A stretch of DNA of 64,000 bases from positions 1,240,001-1,304,000 of the forward strand of contig NZ_JADNYL010000001.1 in the NCBI RefSeq assembly GCF_017168195.1, given 5' to 3'. Position numbers and translations under genes: made by a program. This DNA is from Thalassotalea sp. G2M2-11 (lineage in GTDB: Bacteria > Pseudomonadota > Gammaproteobacteria > Enterobacterales > Alteromonadaceae). The notes beneath the pieces were generated by a model. It searched no databases, was not told the origin of the DNA, and saw nothing but the letters and a program-made list of their open reading frames with translations. Every line of letters begins with the position of its first letter. Position 1 is the first letter of the stretch. Shown here piece by piece: positions 37,239 through 47,841 of this stretch.

Positions 37239-40200
37239 GTGAAACAATCGAAACTCAATCAAATAATGGCCGTCATAATGCCTTTAGGAGTATCTGCTTT
37301 TGCTCCTTCGGTTGGCGCTTATTATCGACAAACCACTAAAGAACAGTTCACCACAATTGATAGTGCCACGCCTTTGGTAAGTGCCTCATCGCAGTTGGCG
37401 TTAAAGCAAGGCGCTTCATCGTCGTTAAGTGCTGCTGATATGTACGCAGTAGCACCAGTTAATCAGCCGTTAGCACTTAAACAACATAAAGCAGCTGCAG
37501 TGATTGATGTGCCAGTGATTGAAAATTTGCAGCTGACTCGCTCAACCGCAGTTAAAGAGCTGGTAATTGTCGATACTGCTGTTGATGATTACGCAACCTT
37601 AATACGCGATATCAATCCTAATGTAGAAGTCCGTTTTATTGATAAAACCAAGCCAGGGCTTGAGCAACTCAATGCCATTTTGGCTGATTATCATGATTTA
37701 ACGGCGCTGCATTTGGTGTCACATGCCAGTGACGGTGTGTTACAACTGGGAACTGAGCAAGTCGATGAAGACCTTTTACGCTCCAATAACTCCTCGTTAG
37801 TTCAATTGGAAAAAAGCATGGCTGATGATGCCGATGTATTGCTTTATGGTTGTAATTTAGCAGAATCTGAAAACGGCGAGCACTTGCTAACCTATATTTC
37901 AGAACAAACGAACTTGGATCTTATGGCGTCCAACGATCTAACCGGACAAGGTTCGTTAAAAGGTGATTGGGAGCTGGAGATTGCGACGGGGAAAATAGAT
38001 GCAAAAATACCTTTTTCGCCCAATGCACTTAATGATTTTTCGGATGTTTTAGCGGTAACAACCTATGCGCCTACTGACTTTTGTAGCAGCAGTTGTAGCG
38101 TGGCTCTAGCAAATCATACATCATCTGATGGAGACCTTGTTTTTAGTGGTTCTCAAGATGTTTATGCCTATGATAGTATCTATATAAACAGTGGTTTTTA
38201 TGTGGATTATTTATCTACATCTACCTCAGGCTATTTAAAATTTGCCGCTGATGGGACTAATACGGCATCCTTCTCATTAACATATGTCTATTTCTATGCC
38301 ATTAGAACAGGGGTTTGTTCGACAGCAAATGTAACGGGTTACCTTGTTGGGGGAGGCACAGCGTCTGATACGTTTGATTTATCATCTGCAGGTGCTCAAG
38401 GGGCGGTGACATTAACGAATCTAACGGGTCAACAAATTACTCATTTTAAAGTAAATGTGAGTGGTTGTAGCAGTGGCACATCTTCTAAACATTTATTCGA
38501 TACCTTAAGGCTTAAAAATTTTAAGGTTGACAATAAACTGGCGCCCAATGCTGCACCAGTAATTGCTAACTTAAATGGAGATAGTTTTACCTTTACCGAG
38601 GGGGATGCTGCCACTTTAATCGATCAGGGCACTGCTGCCACGGTTAGTGATGCCGATGGTGGTGATTTTAATACCGGCAATATGACGGTAACCATCACCT
38701 CAGGTGAAGATGCCGCAGAAGATGTGTTAAGTCTGGATACATCGGGTACTGTCGCATTGGCCGGTACTACTGCCGGTTCAAATGTCTCGGTTGGTGGCAC
38801 GGTAATAGGTACCCTTGGTAATAACATTGCTGCTGGTAACGACTTGGTGGTGAATTTTAATGTCAACGCAACACCAACTAATACACAAACGCTGGTGCAG
38901 GCTGTTACTTTTCAAGACACCGATACTGATAACCCTACCACTGGGGCGCGTAATGTTCGCTTGACCGTCAATGATGGTGATGGCGGAACTTCTGCTAACA
39001 GTGATATAACTATCACGGTTTCAGCGGTGAATGATGCCCCGACGGCGACAGGTATTCCAACTGATGTAACGGTGACGGAAGATACCGCCAGTAATGTAGA
39101 TTTATCAGCGGTGACATTTGCAGATGTAGACAATGCCAGCTTAACGGTAACGCTCGCTGCAAGTACAGGAACATTTTCAACACCTGCAGATGGCGCTGGT
39201 GTTGGTGCAGGCGTAACTGAAACCTTAGTCAATGCTACCACTATAACGCTTGCGGGTTCACCTGCGGACATCAACACTTACCTTGATACTGCCAGTAATA
39301 TTCAGTATACCGGTGCTAGCAATGTCAATGGGAATGATGCGGCAACTATGACCATCAATGCAAATGATAGTACGGTCAACCCATTACTGGGAACGGTAAA
39401 CCTTGATATCACTGCCGTGAATGATGCTCCAACAGATATTACGCTTTCAGCCAGTAGTATCAACCAAAGTGCTACGGGCGTGGGTGCAGATATAGGTACG
39501 TTAACGTCGACGGATGTTGATAGTGGTGCATTCACTTATAGTTTAGTTGCTAATGGCGCATCTGGTAGTGGCTCCTGTGGCGTCGGTAATGACGCTGATA
39601 ATGCCACTTTCCAAATTAATACCAATATTTTAGAAACCGTTGGCGCAACCAATGCGGGTAGTTATAAGGTCTGTTTGCAAACAGATGACGGTGCTGGAGC
39701 AACCTTCCAAAAAGCCTTCACCGTAACCGTGGCTGATGATGTTGCCCCTACTATTTCTTCTGTTAGCATCGCAAATAGTGCTCATAAAGTGGGAGATGTT
39801 GTAACTGCAACAATAACGGTTAGTGCTGATACTGATGATTACACAACTGGTAGTGGTGGTATTAGCGGTTCTATCGATGGCTATACCTTGGGCAGTTTAA
39901 CTAAAACTAACGACACGACTTATACCGCAACTTTTACCATTACTGATGGCGGCACTGATGTTGCAGCTGGCAGTGATGTTGCTGTGAACTTTACTCTGAC
40001 AGATAGTACAGGCAACGCCTCTGGCGCGTTTACCACTGCAATCAGTCAGGCCAGTGATGCGATTTATGCTAATATTCCAACGGTAAATTTAACTGCTGAT
40101 ACTAACACCATTGCAGAAGATGGTGGTGTTAGTGTGTTAACTGCTACTTTATCTGGCAGCCTCAATAATTTATGGCCAGTTGATGTCAGTGTTGGCTTAG

Positions 40201-43200
40201 CATATTCTGGCACAGCTACAGTCACTACCGATTATACTAAGTCGAATACCATAACAGTTTCCAGTGGTAGTAGTACGGGAACGGCAAATGTTACTAGCGT
40301 TGCCGATACGCTTTATGATGCAGCTAGTGACGAAACCGTTATTGTCGATATCAATAGTTTATCGGTAGGTAATGAAGGGGTTACTAATCAACAAACCATC
40401 AATATTACAGATGCAGAGGCTGCTCCTACAGTAACTCTAGCCGTAGGTAGTAATACGGTGGCCGAAAATGGTGGTACTTCAACAATAACCGCTAATTTGA
40501 GTCATGCTACTTATGAGAATGTCACTGTTAACCTGGCATATACAGGTACCGCGACTTCAGGTACGGATTATGCGACGCCAAGTGCTAGCATTACTGTTAA
40601 TGGTGGAAGCATCACAGCTAATGCTGCAACGGGTATTACTGGTACAGACGATGTGACGGAAGAGGGGGATGAAACCATCATCATTGATATTTCATCGGTT
40701 TCCGGTGGTGGTGCATCAGAAAGTGGTACTCAGCAGCAAACCATTACTGTTCAGGATGACGATGACACTACGGCACCAACGATTAGCAGTGTCTCAGTAC
40801 CAGCTAACGGTACTTATGCTACTGGACAAAACCTTGATTTTACTGTTAATACCGATGAAATTGTTACCGTTAATACAGGTGGTGGTACACCGCGTTTAGT
40901 ACTCGATATTGGTGGCGTGACTAAATATGCCAGTTATGTATCTGGTACGGGTTCTCAGGCGTTAGTATTTCGTTATGTCGTTGAAGCAGGATTAAATGAT
41001 GCTGATGGGATTGGTTTATCGGCGTTAGAAACTAATGGCGGCACTATTCAAGACGGTGCTACGAATAATATCAATAGCACTTTAAATAGCATCGGTGCGC
41101 TTGGCGGTGTTTTAGTTGAATCTGTTTCTCCTGTTGTGACAGGAGTTTCTGCTAGTACAGCTGATGGCAGCTATAAAGCGGGAGATGTTATTAATGTCAC
41201 AGTGACTTTTGATGATACTGTTACGGTAAATACAACTGGCGGTACGCCGAGTCTTCTATTAGAAACTGGTGCAACTGACAGAGCAGCTACTTATGTTTCA
41301 GGCTCTGCCAGTAATACCTTGGTTTTTGATTATACGGTACAGGCCGGAGATACCAGCGCTGATTTAGATTATGTTGCAACAGGGTCGTTAACCTTAAATA
41401 GCGGTACAATTAAAGACGCGAATGGCAATAGTGCGACATTAACCTTGGTCGCACCTGCTGCAGCTGGGAGCCTAGGTGATGCCAAAGCGATTGTTATTGA
41501 TACGACAGCACCTGTAAGTCCTGTCGTAACAACACCAGCTGCTCCTGCTTCGGTGACGTCTACAAGTATGAGTATTAGCGGTACCCATGGTGAAGATGGC
41601 GTTAATGTTAAGATCTTTAAAGATGCTGATAATAATGGTACAGCGGATGATAGCAATGCGCCTCTGGCAAGTGGAACCGTTGCTGCGGGTAGTTGGAGTC
41701 TGAACGCACCTCTTGCGCTTGGATCTAATGATTTTGTTGTTGTTGCCTATGATACAGCGGGTAATGCTTCAGGAGCTGTAGATGTCCCCACAGTGACACA
41801 AAATTCACCTCCTGTGGTTAATAATACTCCAACAGGAGAGGTAGTTATTAGTGGAGATGTAAAAGAGGGTAGTACATTAACTGCTGATACATCATCATTA
41901 GCTGATAGTAATGGATTAGGCACCTTTAGTTATCAATGGCAAAGCGAAGGATCAAATGTTGGTGATAATAGTGTCAGCTATCAGATTAAAACGAGTGATA
42001 TTGACAAAACTATTAGCGTTACTGTGAGTTATATCGATGGGGATGGTTTTAATGAAAGTGTCTCTTCAGCCCCTACAGCTAAAGTTTTAAATGTTAATGA
42101 TTTGCCAACGGGAGAAGTGTTAATTTCTGGAGTTGCTGAAGAGGATCAAATCTTAACCGCTGATGCCAGCGCTCTTGAGGATAAAGATGGTTTGGGTGAG
42201 ATTAGTTTTCAATGGTTACGAAATGGAGAAGAGGTTGAGGGTGAAAATACTAGTAGCTATAAGTTAATTCAAGCTGATGTTGGTGCAACATTATCTGTTC
42301 AAGCAAGCTATACCGATGGATATGGCCAATCAGAATCTGTAGTTTCAGCTACCACAGAGATTGTTGCAAACGTCAATGATTTACCTACTGGTGAAGTAGT
42401 TATCAGCGGTGTTGCTACTTCTGGTGAAATCGTAACGGCATCTCATACGCTTAGCGATGAAGATGGTTTAGGTGACATCAATTATCAGTGGCAACGAAAT
42501 GGTGAAGCTATTGCTGGTGCGAACGTTGATAGTTATACGCTTACTGAAGATGATGTTGAACAGTCAGTTACTGTAGTAGCTAGCTATACTGATGGTCAGG
42601 GGACAAGTGAGTCGATTATTTCAAATGCCATCATTCCTATTTCGGGCACACCGATCGTTGGTAGCAAACCTGAAATTACCGCTTCTGCTGATGTTACGGT
42701 GAATGCAACAGGTCTGTTTACCGAGGTTGACATGAAAACAGCAATAGCAACAGACGTTGAAGATGGCGATCTTGCTGTGGCGGTAGATTCAAATAGTTTT
42801 TTCAGTCCTGGTTCACATATTGTAACTTGGTCAGCGGTAGACAGTGATGGCAATGAAGTTACAGATACGCAAGTTGTTAATGTGATCCCTTTGGTTGGTT
42901 TAAGTAAAAACCAAAATACCGCAGAAGGATCTACCGTTAATTTTAATATTATTCTGAATGGTCCAGCAGTCGAATATCCAGTTATTGTACCTTATACCAT
43001 TAGTGGTACGGCAGATATTGATGGTTCTGATCATGACTTGGTCGATGGTAGCGTCACCTTGGAATCTGGCCAATTAACAGCAAATATTACTGTTAATATC
43101 GTTGATGATGGTGCAGGTGAAGGACAAGAAACTATCGTAATTACCTTGGAAGAGCCAACAAATGCGATAATTGGTACTAAAGCTTCGAGCCAGATAGCCA

Positions 43201-44819
43201 TTTTTGAGGATAATGTTGCACCGGATGTGTCACTTACTGCTACGCAAGGTGATGGAGCAACTCGTATTGTTAGCCAAGATGGTGGGCTGGTGACGGTATC
43301 AACGACTGTAAAAGATCCAAACCAGAATGACAGCCATAGTTATGATTGGTCAAATTCAGACAGTGCTTTAGTTGATACTGATGATGATGATACGACTTTT
43401 ACTCTTGATCCATCTGCATTATCTCCTGGTTTTTATAAATTACATATAGCGGTAAGTGATGGCGATAAAGTTGGTCAAGACCGCTTAAAACTGCGAATTG
43501 ATGAAGTATTACCTGAGTTAAATGAGCAAGATGATTCAGATAACGATGGTATTAGCGACAAGGATGAAGGTACTGGTGATAACGATGACGATGGTATTCC
43601 TGATTTCCTTGATTCAGCGAATTTAGCTCGAAATGTTGTTCAGGAACGTCAGGCTGATGATACAAACTTTTTGATGGAAACTGAGCCAGGGTTAGTTTTA
43701 ACCCTTGGTGAAGTGGCTTTCCGTGCTAATAGTTCGAAATCTGAAGTGAGTGAAGATGATATTGTTAATCATGGCAACGAAGGGCAAGGAGTCAATAGAG
43801 ATGAAAGCTATGAATATAGTAATGGCTTATTTGACTTTAATGTTGAGGAACTTCCGATAGCAGGACAATCAGTTAGCATTGTGGTTGCTCAGTTTGCACC
43901 AATCCCTGCTGATGCGATTTATCGTAAATTGATGCCAACTGGCTGGCAGGACTTTGTTATTGATGATAATAACAACGTTGCATCAGCACCTGGCAGTGAG
44001 GGCTTCTGCCCGCCACCGGGGGATGTTGCTTATATTGAAGGTTTAACAGAAGGTCATTGGTGTGTGCAACTAACCATTGAAGATGGTGGTGCTAACGATG
44101 CTGACGGTGTCGTTAATAAGTCGATAGATGATCCAGGTGGTATTGCGGTTGCTGTAACAGGAAATACTCATCCTGAGGCGGTTGATGATACTATCGATGT
44201 TAAACGTAACCATACTATGTACATAGATGTTTTGGCGAACGATTTAGATGCTGATGGTGATACTTTAACTATCACCAGCGCAAATGTGGATATTGGCTCG
44301 GTCAGTATTGAAAATAACCAACTGTTATTTACTACTGAAATTGAACATTATGGTGTAGCCAATATAACTTATGGTATCAGTGATGGTCAGGGCGGCTCTG
44401 CAATTGGGCGGGTTGTTATTAACGTTGTGTTAAATAATGCGCCAGTAGCGGTTGATGATAGTGCTGAAACCGATAATGAAACCAGTATCGATATCAATGT
44501 ATTAAGTAATGACAGTGATGCTGATGGAGATTCTTTAACGGTGACACAAGCAAGTGCTGAACATGGTAGTGTTACTATCAATGCAGATGGTAGTTTGCAC
44601 TATACTCCAGCTTCAGGGTTTGAGGGTACTGATACGTTGAGTTATACCATTAGTGATAGTGATGAAGGAGAAAGTCAGGCTGTTGTATCCGTTACGGTTA
44701 AAGCCAGTACACCGGTCGTAATAGATAAACCGTCACGAAAAGGCGGAGGTAGCATGCTATGGGTATTACTGATAGGCATTTTTGCTGCTGCTCGTCGGCT
44801 AACTTATATTAAGCGATAA
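37239..44819 (+). CDS. Giant DUF4347/Ig-like repeat surface protein with GlyGly-CTERM signal
   Basis: A 2526-residue protein starting at GTG with AAGAGGA upstream. A probable signal peptide ends near SVGA, followed by a DUF4347 domain (about residues 105-270: ELVIVDTAVDDY, LHLVSHASDG, VLLYGCNLAE). Then come many cadherin/Ig-like and Calx-beta-like repeats (TVAENGGTSTITANLS), and three tandem ~94-residue repeats from about 1532 (PTGEVVISG ... YQWQRNGE). Ca-binding Asp-rich turns (DNDGISDKDEGTGDNDDDG) lie near 2100, with two VDD..D..LANDLDADGD modules after them. The C-terminus (GGGSMLWVLLIGIFAAARR) fits GlyGly-CTERM, the target of rhombosortase. It is likely a secreted, surface-processed adhesin. 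Confidence 0.88.
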   Translation: MKQSKLNQIMAVIMPLGVSAFAPSVGAYYRQTTKEQFTTIDSATPLVSASSQLALKQGASSSLSAADMYAVAPVNQPLALKQHKAAAVIDVPVIENLQLTRSTAVKELVIVDTAVDDYATLIRDINPNVEVRFIDKTKPGLEQLNAILADYHDLTALHLVSHASDGVLQLGTEQVDEDLLRSNNSSLVQLEKSMADDADVLLYGCNLAESENGEHLLTYISEQTNLDLMASNDLTGQGSLKGDWELEIATGKIDAKIPFSPNALNDFSDVLAVTTYAPTDFCSSSCSVALANHTSSDGDLVFSGSQDVYAYDSIYINSGFYVDYLSTSTSGYLKFAADGTNTASFSLTYVYFYAIRTGVCSTANVTGYLVGGGTASDTFDLSSAGAQGAVTLTNLTGQQITHFKVNVSGCSSGTSSKHLFDTLRLKNFKVDNKLAPNAAPVIANLNGDSFTFTEGDAATLIDQGTAATVSDADGGDFNTGNMTVTITSGEDAAEDVLSLDTSGTVALAGTTAGSNVSVGGTVIGTLGNNIAAGNDLVVNFNVNATPTNTQTLVQAVTFQDTDTDNPTTGARNVRLTVNDGDGGTSANSDITITVSAVNDAPTATGIPTDVTVTEDTASNVDLSAVTFADVDNASLTVTLAASTGTFSTPADGAGVGAGVTETLVNATTITLAGSPADINTYLDTASNIQYTGASNVNGNDAATMTINANDSTVNPLLGTVNLDITAVNDAPTDITLSASSINQSATGVGADIGTLTSTDVDSGAFTYSLVANGASGSGSCGVGNDADNATFQINTNILETVGATNAGSYKVCLQTDDGAGATFQKAFTVTVADDVAPTISSVSIANSAHKVGDVVTATITVSADTDDYTTGSGGISGSIDGYTLGSLTKTNDTTYTATFTITDGGTDVAAGSDVAVNFTLTDSTGNASGAFTTAISQASDAIYANIPTVNLTADTNTIAEDGGVSVLTATLSGSLNNLWPVDVSVGLAYSGTATVTTDYTKSNTITVSSGSSTGTANVTSVADTLYDAASDETVIVDINSLSVGNEGVTNQQTINITDAEAAPTVTLAVGSNTVAENGGTSTITANLSHATYENVTVNLAYTGTATSGTDYATPSASITVNGGSITANAATGITGTDDVTEEGDETIIIDISSVSGGGASESGTQQQTITVQDDDDTTAPTISSVSVPANGTYATGQNLDFTVNTDEIVTVNTGGGTPRLVLDIGGVTKYASYVSGTGSQALVFRYVVEAGLNDADGIGLSALETNGGTIQDGATNNINSTLNSIGALGGVLVESVSPVVTGVSASTADGSYKAGDVINVTVTFDDTVTVNTTGGTPSLLLETGATDRAATYVSGSASNTLVFDYTVQAGDTSADLDYVATGSLTLNSGTIKDANGNSATLTLVAPAAAGSLGDAKAIVIDTTAPVSPVVTTPAAPASVTSTSMSISGTHGEDGVNVKIFKDADNNGTADDSNAPLASGTVAAGSWSLNAPLALGSNDFVVVAYDTAGNASGAVDVPTVTQNSPPVVNNTPTGEVVISGDVKEGSTLTADTSSLADSNGLGTFSYQWQSEGSNVGDNSVSYQIKTSDIDKTISVTVSYIDGDGFNESVSSAPTAKVLNVNDLPTGEVLISGVAEEDQILTADASALEDKDGLGEISFQWLRNGEEVEGENTSSYKLIQADVGATLSVQASYTDGYGQSESVVSATTEIVANVNDLPTGEVVISGVATSGEIVTASHTLSDEDGLGDINYQWQRNGEAIAGANVDSYTLTEDDVEQSVTVVASYTDGQGTSESIISNAIIPISGTPIVGSKPEITASADVTVNATGLFTEVDMKTAIATDVEDGDLAVAVDSNSFFSPGSHIVTWSAVDSDGNEVTDTQVVNVIPLVGLSKNQNTAEGSTVNFNIILNGPAVEYPVIVPYTISGTADIDGSDHDLVDGSVTLESGQLTANITVNIVDDGAGEGQETIVITLEEPTNAIIGTKASSQIAIFEDNVAPDVSLTATQGDGATRIVSQDGGLVTVSTTVKDPNQNDSHSYDWSNSDSALVDTDDDDTTFTLDPSALSPGFYKLHIAVSDGDKVGQDRLKLRIDEVLPELNEQDDSDNDGISDKDEGTGDNDDDGIPDFLDSANLARNVVQERQADDTNFLMETEPGLVLTLGEVAFRANSSKSEVSEDDIVNHGNEGQGVNRDESYEYSNGLFDFNVEELPIAGQSVSIVVAQFAPIPADAIYRKLMPTGWQDFVIDDNNNVASAPGSEGFCPPPGDVAYIEGLTEGHWCVQLTIEDGGANDADGVVNKSIDDPGGIAVAVTGNTHPEAVDDTIDVKRNHTMYIDVLANDLDADGDTLTITSANVDIGSVSIENNQLLFTTEIEHYGVANITYGISDGQGGSAIGRVVINVVLNNAPVAVDDSAETDNETSIDINVLSNDSDADGDSLTVTQASAEHGSVTINADGSLHYTPASGFEGTDTLSYTISDSDEGESQAVVSVTVKASTPVVIDKPSRKGGGSMLWVLLIGIFAAARRLTYIKR

Positions 44820-44852
44820 TTTTATTATTCATTTAATATCAAGGATTAAACC

Positions 44853-44883
44853 AAAAGCCATTCGTTTATAACGAATGGCTTTT
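44853..44883. terminator. Bidirectional rho-independent terminator
   Basis: AAAAGCCATTCGT and ACGAATGGCTTTT pair perfectly around TTATA, with A and T runs on the two sides. It separates the giant gene from the convergent oxidoreductase operon. Confidence 0.88.
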
Positions 44884-44925
44884 ATGTATAGGATGCGCGT
44901 TATACACTTATAGGCGACCTACAAG

Positions 44926-45978
44926 CTATCTAAAACTATCATTGATCCCTGATAACACCCTAGAGCCGGGGCAGAGGGCATCTTGACTCAACTGATTCAA
45001 TGGAGTGTCGTTAGTGTTATTAATATCATGAAAATTGCTTGAGGTTGGGTCAAGATAAAATAAGCCCGTTAAAATTTCGCCTTTTTGTTTGTGCTGTTCT
45101 ATATCACTAATTGCTTTCATCGCATCGGTAGTTTGATAATCAGCATCCAGTTTGTGAATTCGCATTATTGAACCATCATGCAAACAAATATCTTCATTTT
45201 TGCCATCACCAACACCACAAGTGATTTCTTTTTTTACCGGCACAAAATCAGCGACGGCCCCCGTTGTGATATGTTCATGAACATAATCGTATGAACGTGT
45301 AGAGCTTGTGTGATTATTGAAAGTGACGCAAGGAGAAATAATATCAATAAAGGCAAAGCCTTGATGACTCAGCGCGGCTTTGATCAACGGCACTAATTGT
45401 TTTTTATCGCCAGAAAAACTTCGGGCAACAAAACTTGCGCCCAATTGCAGTGCCGTTACGCACAAGTCAATATCGGCAAATAAACTTAACTCTCCTGCTT
45501 TGTTGGTGACGCCCTGATCCGCCGTTGCTGCTAATTGTCCTTTGGTTAAGCCATAGACTCCATTATTGGCTACCATATAAAGCATATTCAGTTGGCGTCT
45601 TACAACATGAGCAAATTGTCCCATGCCTATTGATGCGCTATCGCCATCACCTGACATACCGATATAGGTTAAGTCTCTGTTGGCCAGGTTTGCGCCTGTC
45701 ACTACTGATGGCATTCGCCCGTGCACAGAATTAAAACCATGCGCTTTATTGAGAAAGTAAGTTGGGGATTTTGATGAGCAGCCAATACCTGACATTTTTG
45801 CTATTTTGTGCGGTGGTAGTGAAAGCTCATAGCATGCTTGGATCACTGCAGAAGAGATGGCGTCATGCCCACATCCTGCGCATAAAGTTGATAGGCTACC
45901 TTCATAATCACGATAATTTAGCCCTAAGTCATTAACAGCCAGTCTAGGGTGATGAAAGATTGATTTTTCAAAGCTCAT
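44926..45978 (-). CDS. 2-oxoacid:ferredoxin oxidoreductase, beta subunit
   Basis: A 350-residue TPP-binding subunit with LCAGCGHDAISS, IGCSSKSP and the TPP/Mg site GMSGDGDSASIGMGQF followed by NNGVYGLTKGQ. With the alpha subunit it oxidatively decarboxylates a 2-oxoacid (2-oxoglutarate or pyruvate) to acyl-CoA, reducing ferredoxin. The last ~44 codons are the second copy of the direct repeat. It lies nine bases after the alpha gene. Confidence 0.9.
   Translation of the reverse strand: MSFEKSIFHHPRLAVNDLGLNYRDYEGSLSTLCAGCGHDAISSAVIQACYELSLPPHKIAKMSGIGCSSKSPTYFLNKAHGFNSVHGRMPSVVTGANLANRDLTYIGMSGDGDSASIGMGQFAHVVRRQLNMLYMVANNGVYGLTKGQLAATADQGVTNKAGELSLFADIDLCVTALQLGASFVARSFSGDKKQLVPLIKAALSHQGFAFIDIISPCVTFNNHTSSTRSYDYVHEHITTGAVADFVPVKKEITCGVGDGKNEDICLHDGSIMRIHKLDADYQTTDAMKAISDIEQHKQKGEILTGLFYLDPTSSNFHDINNTNDTPLNQLSQDALCPGSRVLSGINDSFR
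44927..45059 (-). repeat. Direct repeat, right copy: 3' end of the intact beta gene
   Basis: This copy is part of the coding region. Bases 44957-45053 are identical to 36040-36136; the terminal codons differ only synonymously from the left copy, and its stop is TAG. Confidence 0.92.
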
Positions 45979-45987
45979 AATATTTCC

Positions 45988-47841
45988 TTAACTGACATGC
46001 TGTTTTGATAACGCATTCGATAAACTTGCCAAGATGCCTGAAACCACAAAGTCACTGGTGAGCGGCAATCCATCATAATTTGCAATTGAGTTGAGATTGT
46101 CGGGAGCGATGGATAACTCATTGATCAACAAAGAGCGCATTTGGCCGTCTCTGTTTTGCTCAATGACATAGACTTCTTGATGCTGCTCGATAAATTGACT
46201 GATGGCTGCTTGAAAGGGGAAGGCTTTAATGCGCAAGGTATCTGCCGTTAAGCCATGCTCTTTTAGTTGTTCAAGTACTTCGCTGATGGCATGGCTACTG
46301 GTACCAAAATAGATCAAACCCAGTTTTGCTAATTGCTTACCTTGTTGAATTTCAGGTTTCGGCACTAAATTACCGGCGGTAGCAAACTTTTTCTCTAGTC
46401 GTTGCATGTTAGCGACATAGTCGTCGGATTTTTCCGTATAACCTGCATATTCATTGCGTGAGGTTCCCCGCGTAAAAAATGCCCCTTTTTCAGGGTGCGT
46501 ACCAGGTAAGGTGCGATAACAGATACCATCACCATCGGTATCAAGGTAACGGCCATATGTTTCAATACTATCTAATTGCTCGGCAGTTAGGACTTTGCCT
46601 AAATTATATTGTTTATTGTCATCCCAGCTAAATGGCTCGGTTAAATGATCATTCATGCCTAAATCGAGATCGCTCATTACAATCACTGGAGTTTGCAATT
46701 GATCGGCGAGTTCAAATGCCTCGGCGGTTAAATCAAAACACTCTTTAGGGGACTGGGGAAATAATAGTACTTGCTTGGTGTCGCCATGAGAGGCGTAGGC
46801 ACAAGATAAAATATCCGATTGTTGCGTACGCGTAGGCATGCCGGTGGAAGGGCCAGCACGTTGTACATCTATTAGTACCATGGGAATTTCAGCGAAATAG
46901 GCTAACCCTAAAAATTCACTCATTAAGGAGATTCCCGGTCCGCTTGTAGCGGTAAAGGCACGTGCACCATTCCAGCCACCACCAATTGCAATACCTATTG
47001 CCGCCAGCTCATCTTCAGCTTGTACTAAGGCAAAGTTCCTTTTACCTGATGCGGGGTCTATTCTTAAGCGCTGACAATAGTTTGCAAACTTTTCTACTAC
47101 AGAAGTAGAAGGTGTGATGGGATACCAACCCGCCACAGTGGCGCCACCGTAGACCGCGCCTAACCCGGTTGCCGTATTGCCATCGACCATAATACGATCG
47201 TTGATCAGATCTCTGCGCTCTACTTTAATAGGTAGAGGGCAACTAAAGTGATGGTTGGCAAATTGATAGCCAAGTTCAAGGGCATAGATATTTGGAGTGA
47301 TCAGTTTCTCTTTGCCCTTAAATTGATCGCCAACGAGGGCTTTTAATACGTCAAATTCAATGTTTAACAATGCGGCAAGTGCGCCAACATAGATGACATT
47401 TTTAAATAATTGTCGTTGTCTTGGATCTTGATATTCTTTTTGGCAAATAGCTGAAATGGGGATGCCGAGGTATTCAATATCATCTCTGAGTAATTGCTCG
47501 GGGAGTTGCTTGCTTGAATCATATAGCAAAAAGCCCCCTGATTTAACGCTGTCAATGTCATCTACTAGGCTTTGGGCGTTCATGGCGACTACCAGTTCTG
47601 ATTTGCCGCCCCGCCTTGCTAAATAGTTGTGCTCACTGATCCGCACTTCATACCATGTTGGCATGCCTTGAATATTTGACGGAAAGATATTCTTTGCACT
47701 CACTGGGATGCCCATACGAAGAATGGCTTTAGCGAACATATTGTTGGCACTTGCTGAGCCAGTACCATTGGTGTTGGCAAAGCGAACCACAAAGTTATTG
47801 ATCAGTTGTTTTTTTGTTGTAGAAACCGCAGATTTGCTCAT
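45988..47841 (-). CDS. 2-oxoacid:acceptor oxidoreductase, alpha subunit (gamma-alpha fusion)
   Basis: A 617-residue protein. The N-terminal ~190 residues are a gamma domain (VVRFANTNGTGSASANNMF), and the rest is the alpha domain (NTATGLGAVYGGATVAGWYPITPST, GPGISLMSEFLGLAYFAEIP). It forms the catalytic unit with the beta subunit. Its start overlaps the stop of the upstream FeS flavoprotein gene by four bases (ATGA). Confidence 0.92.
   Translation of the reverse strand: MSKSAVSTTKKQLINNFVVRFANTNGTGSASANNMFAKAILRMGIPVSAKNIFPSNIQGMPTWYEVRISEHNYLARRGGKSELVVAMNAQSLVDDIDSVKSGGFLLYDSSKQLPEQLLRDDIEYLGIPISAICQKEYQDPRQRQLFKNVIYVGALAALLNIEFDVLKALVGDQFKGKEKLITPNIYALELGYQFANHHFSCPLPIKVERRDLINDRIMVDGNTATGLGAVYGGATVAGWYPITPSTSVVEKFANYCQRLRIDPASGKRNFALVQAEDELAAIGIAIGGGWNGARAFTATSGPGISLMSEFLGLAYFAEIPMVLIDVQRAGPSTGMPTRTQQSDILSCAYASHGDTKQVLLFPQSPKECFDLTAEAFELADQLQTPVIVMSDLDLGMNDHLTEPFSWDDNKQYNLGKVLTAEQLDSIETYGRYLDTDGDGICYRTLPGTHPEKGAFFTRGTSRNEYAGYTEKSDDYVANMQRLEKKFATAGNLVPKPEIQQGKQLAKLGLIYFGTSSHAISEVLEQLKEHGLTADTLRIKAFPFQAAISQFIEQHQEVYVIEQNRDGQMRSLLINELSIAPDNLNSIANYDGLPLTSDFVVSGILASLSNALSKQHVS

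Larger units (their letters stand above)
36143..44926. mobile_element. Putative integrated segment between the direct repeats
   Basis: An 8.8-kb stretch carries the sulfotransferase and giant surface-protein genes. It lies between the displaced gene end (36010-36142) and the intact beta gene, whose 3' end is the second repeat copy. No integrase or transposase is present, so the mechanism is not shown. Confidence 0.5.

Noticed and set aside
38624-44581. Several antisense open frames under the giant surface-protein gene
   Set aside because: They are shadows of a repetitive, Thr/Ala/Asp-rich coding frame, with no ribosome sites or recognisable domains.
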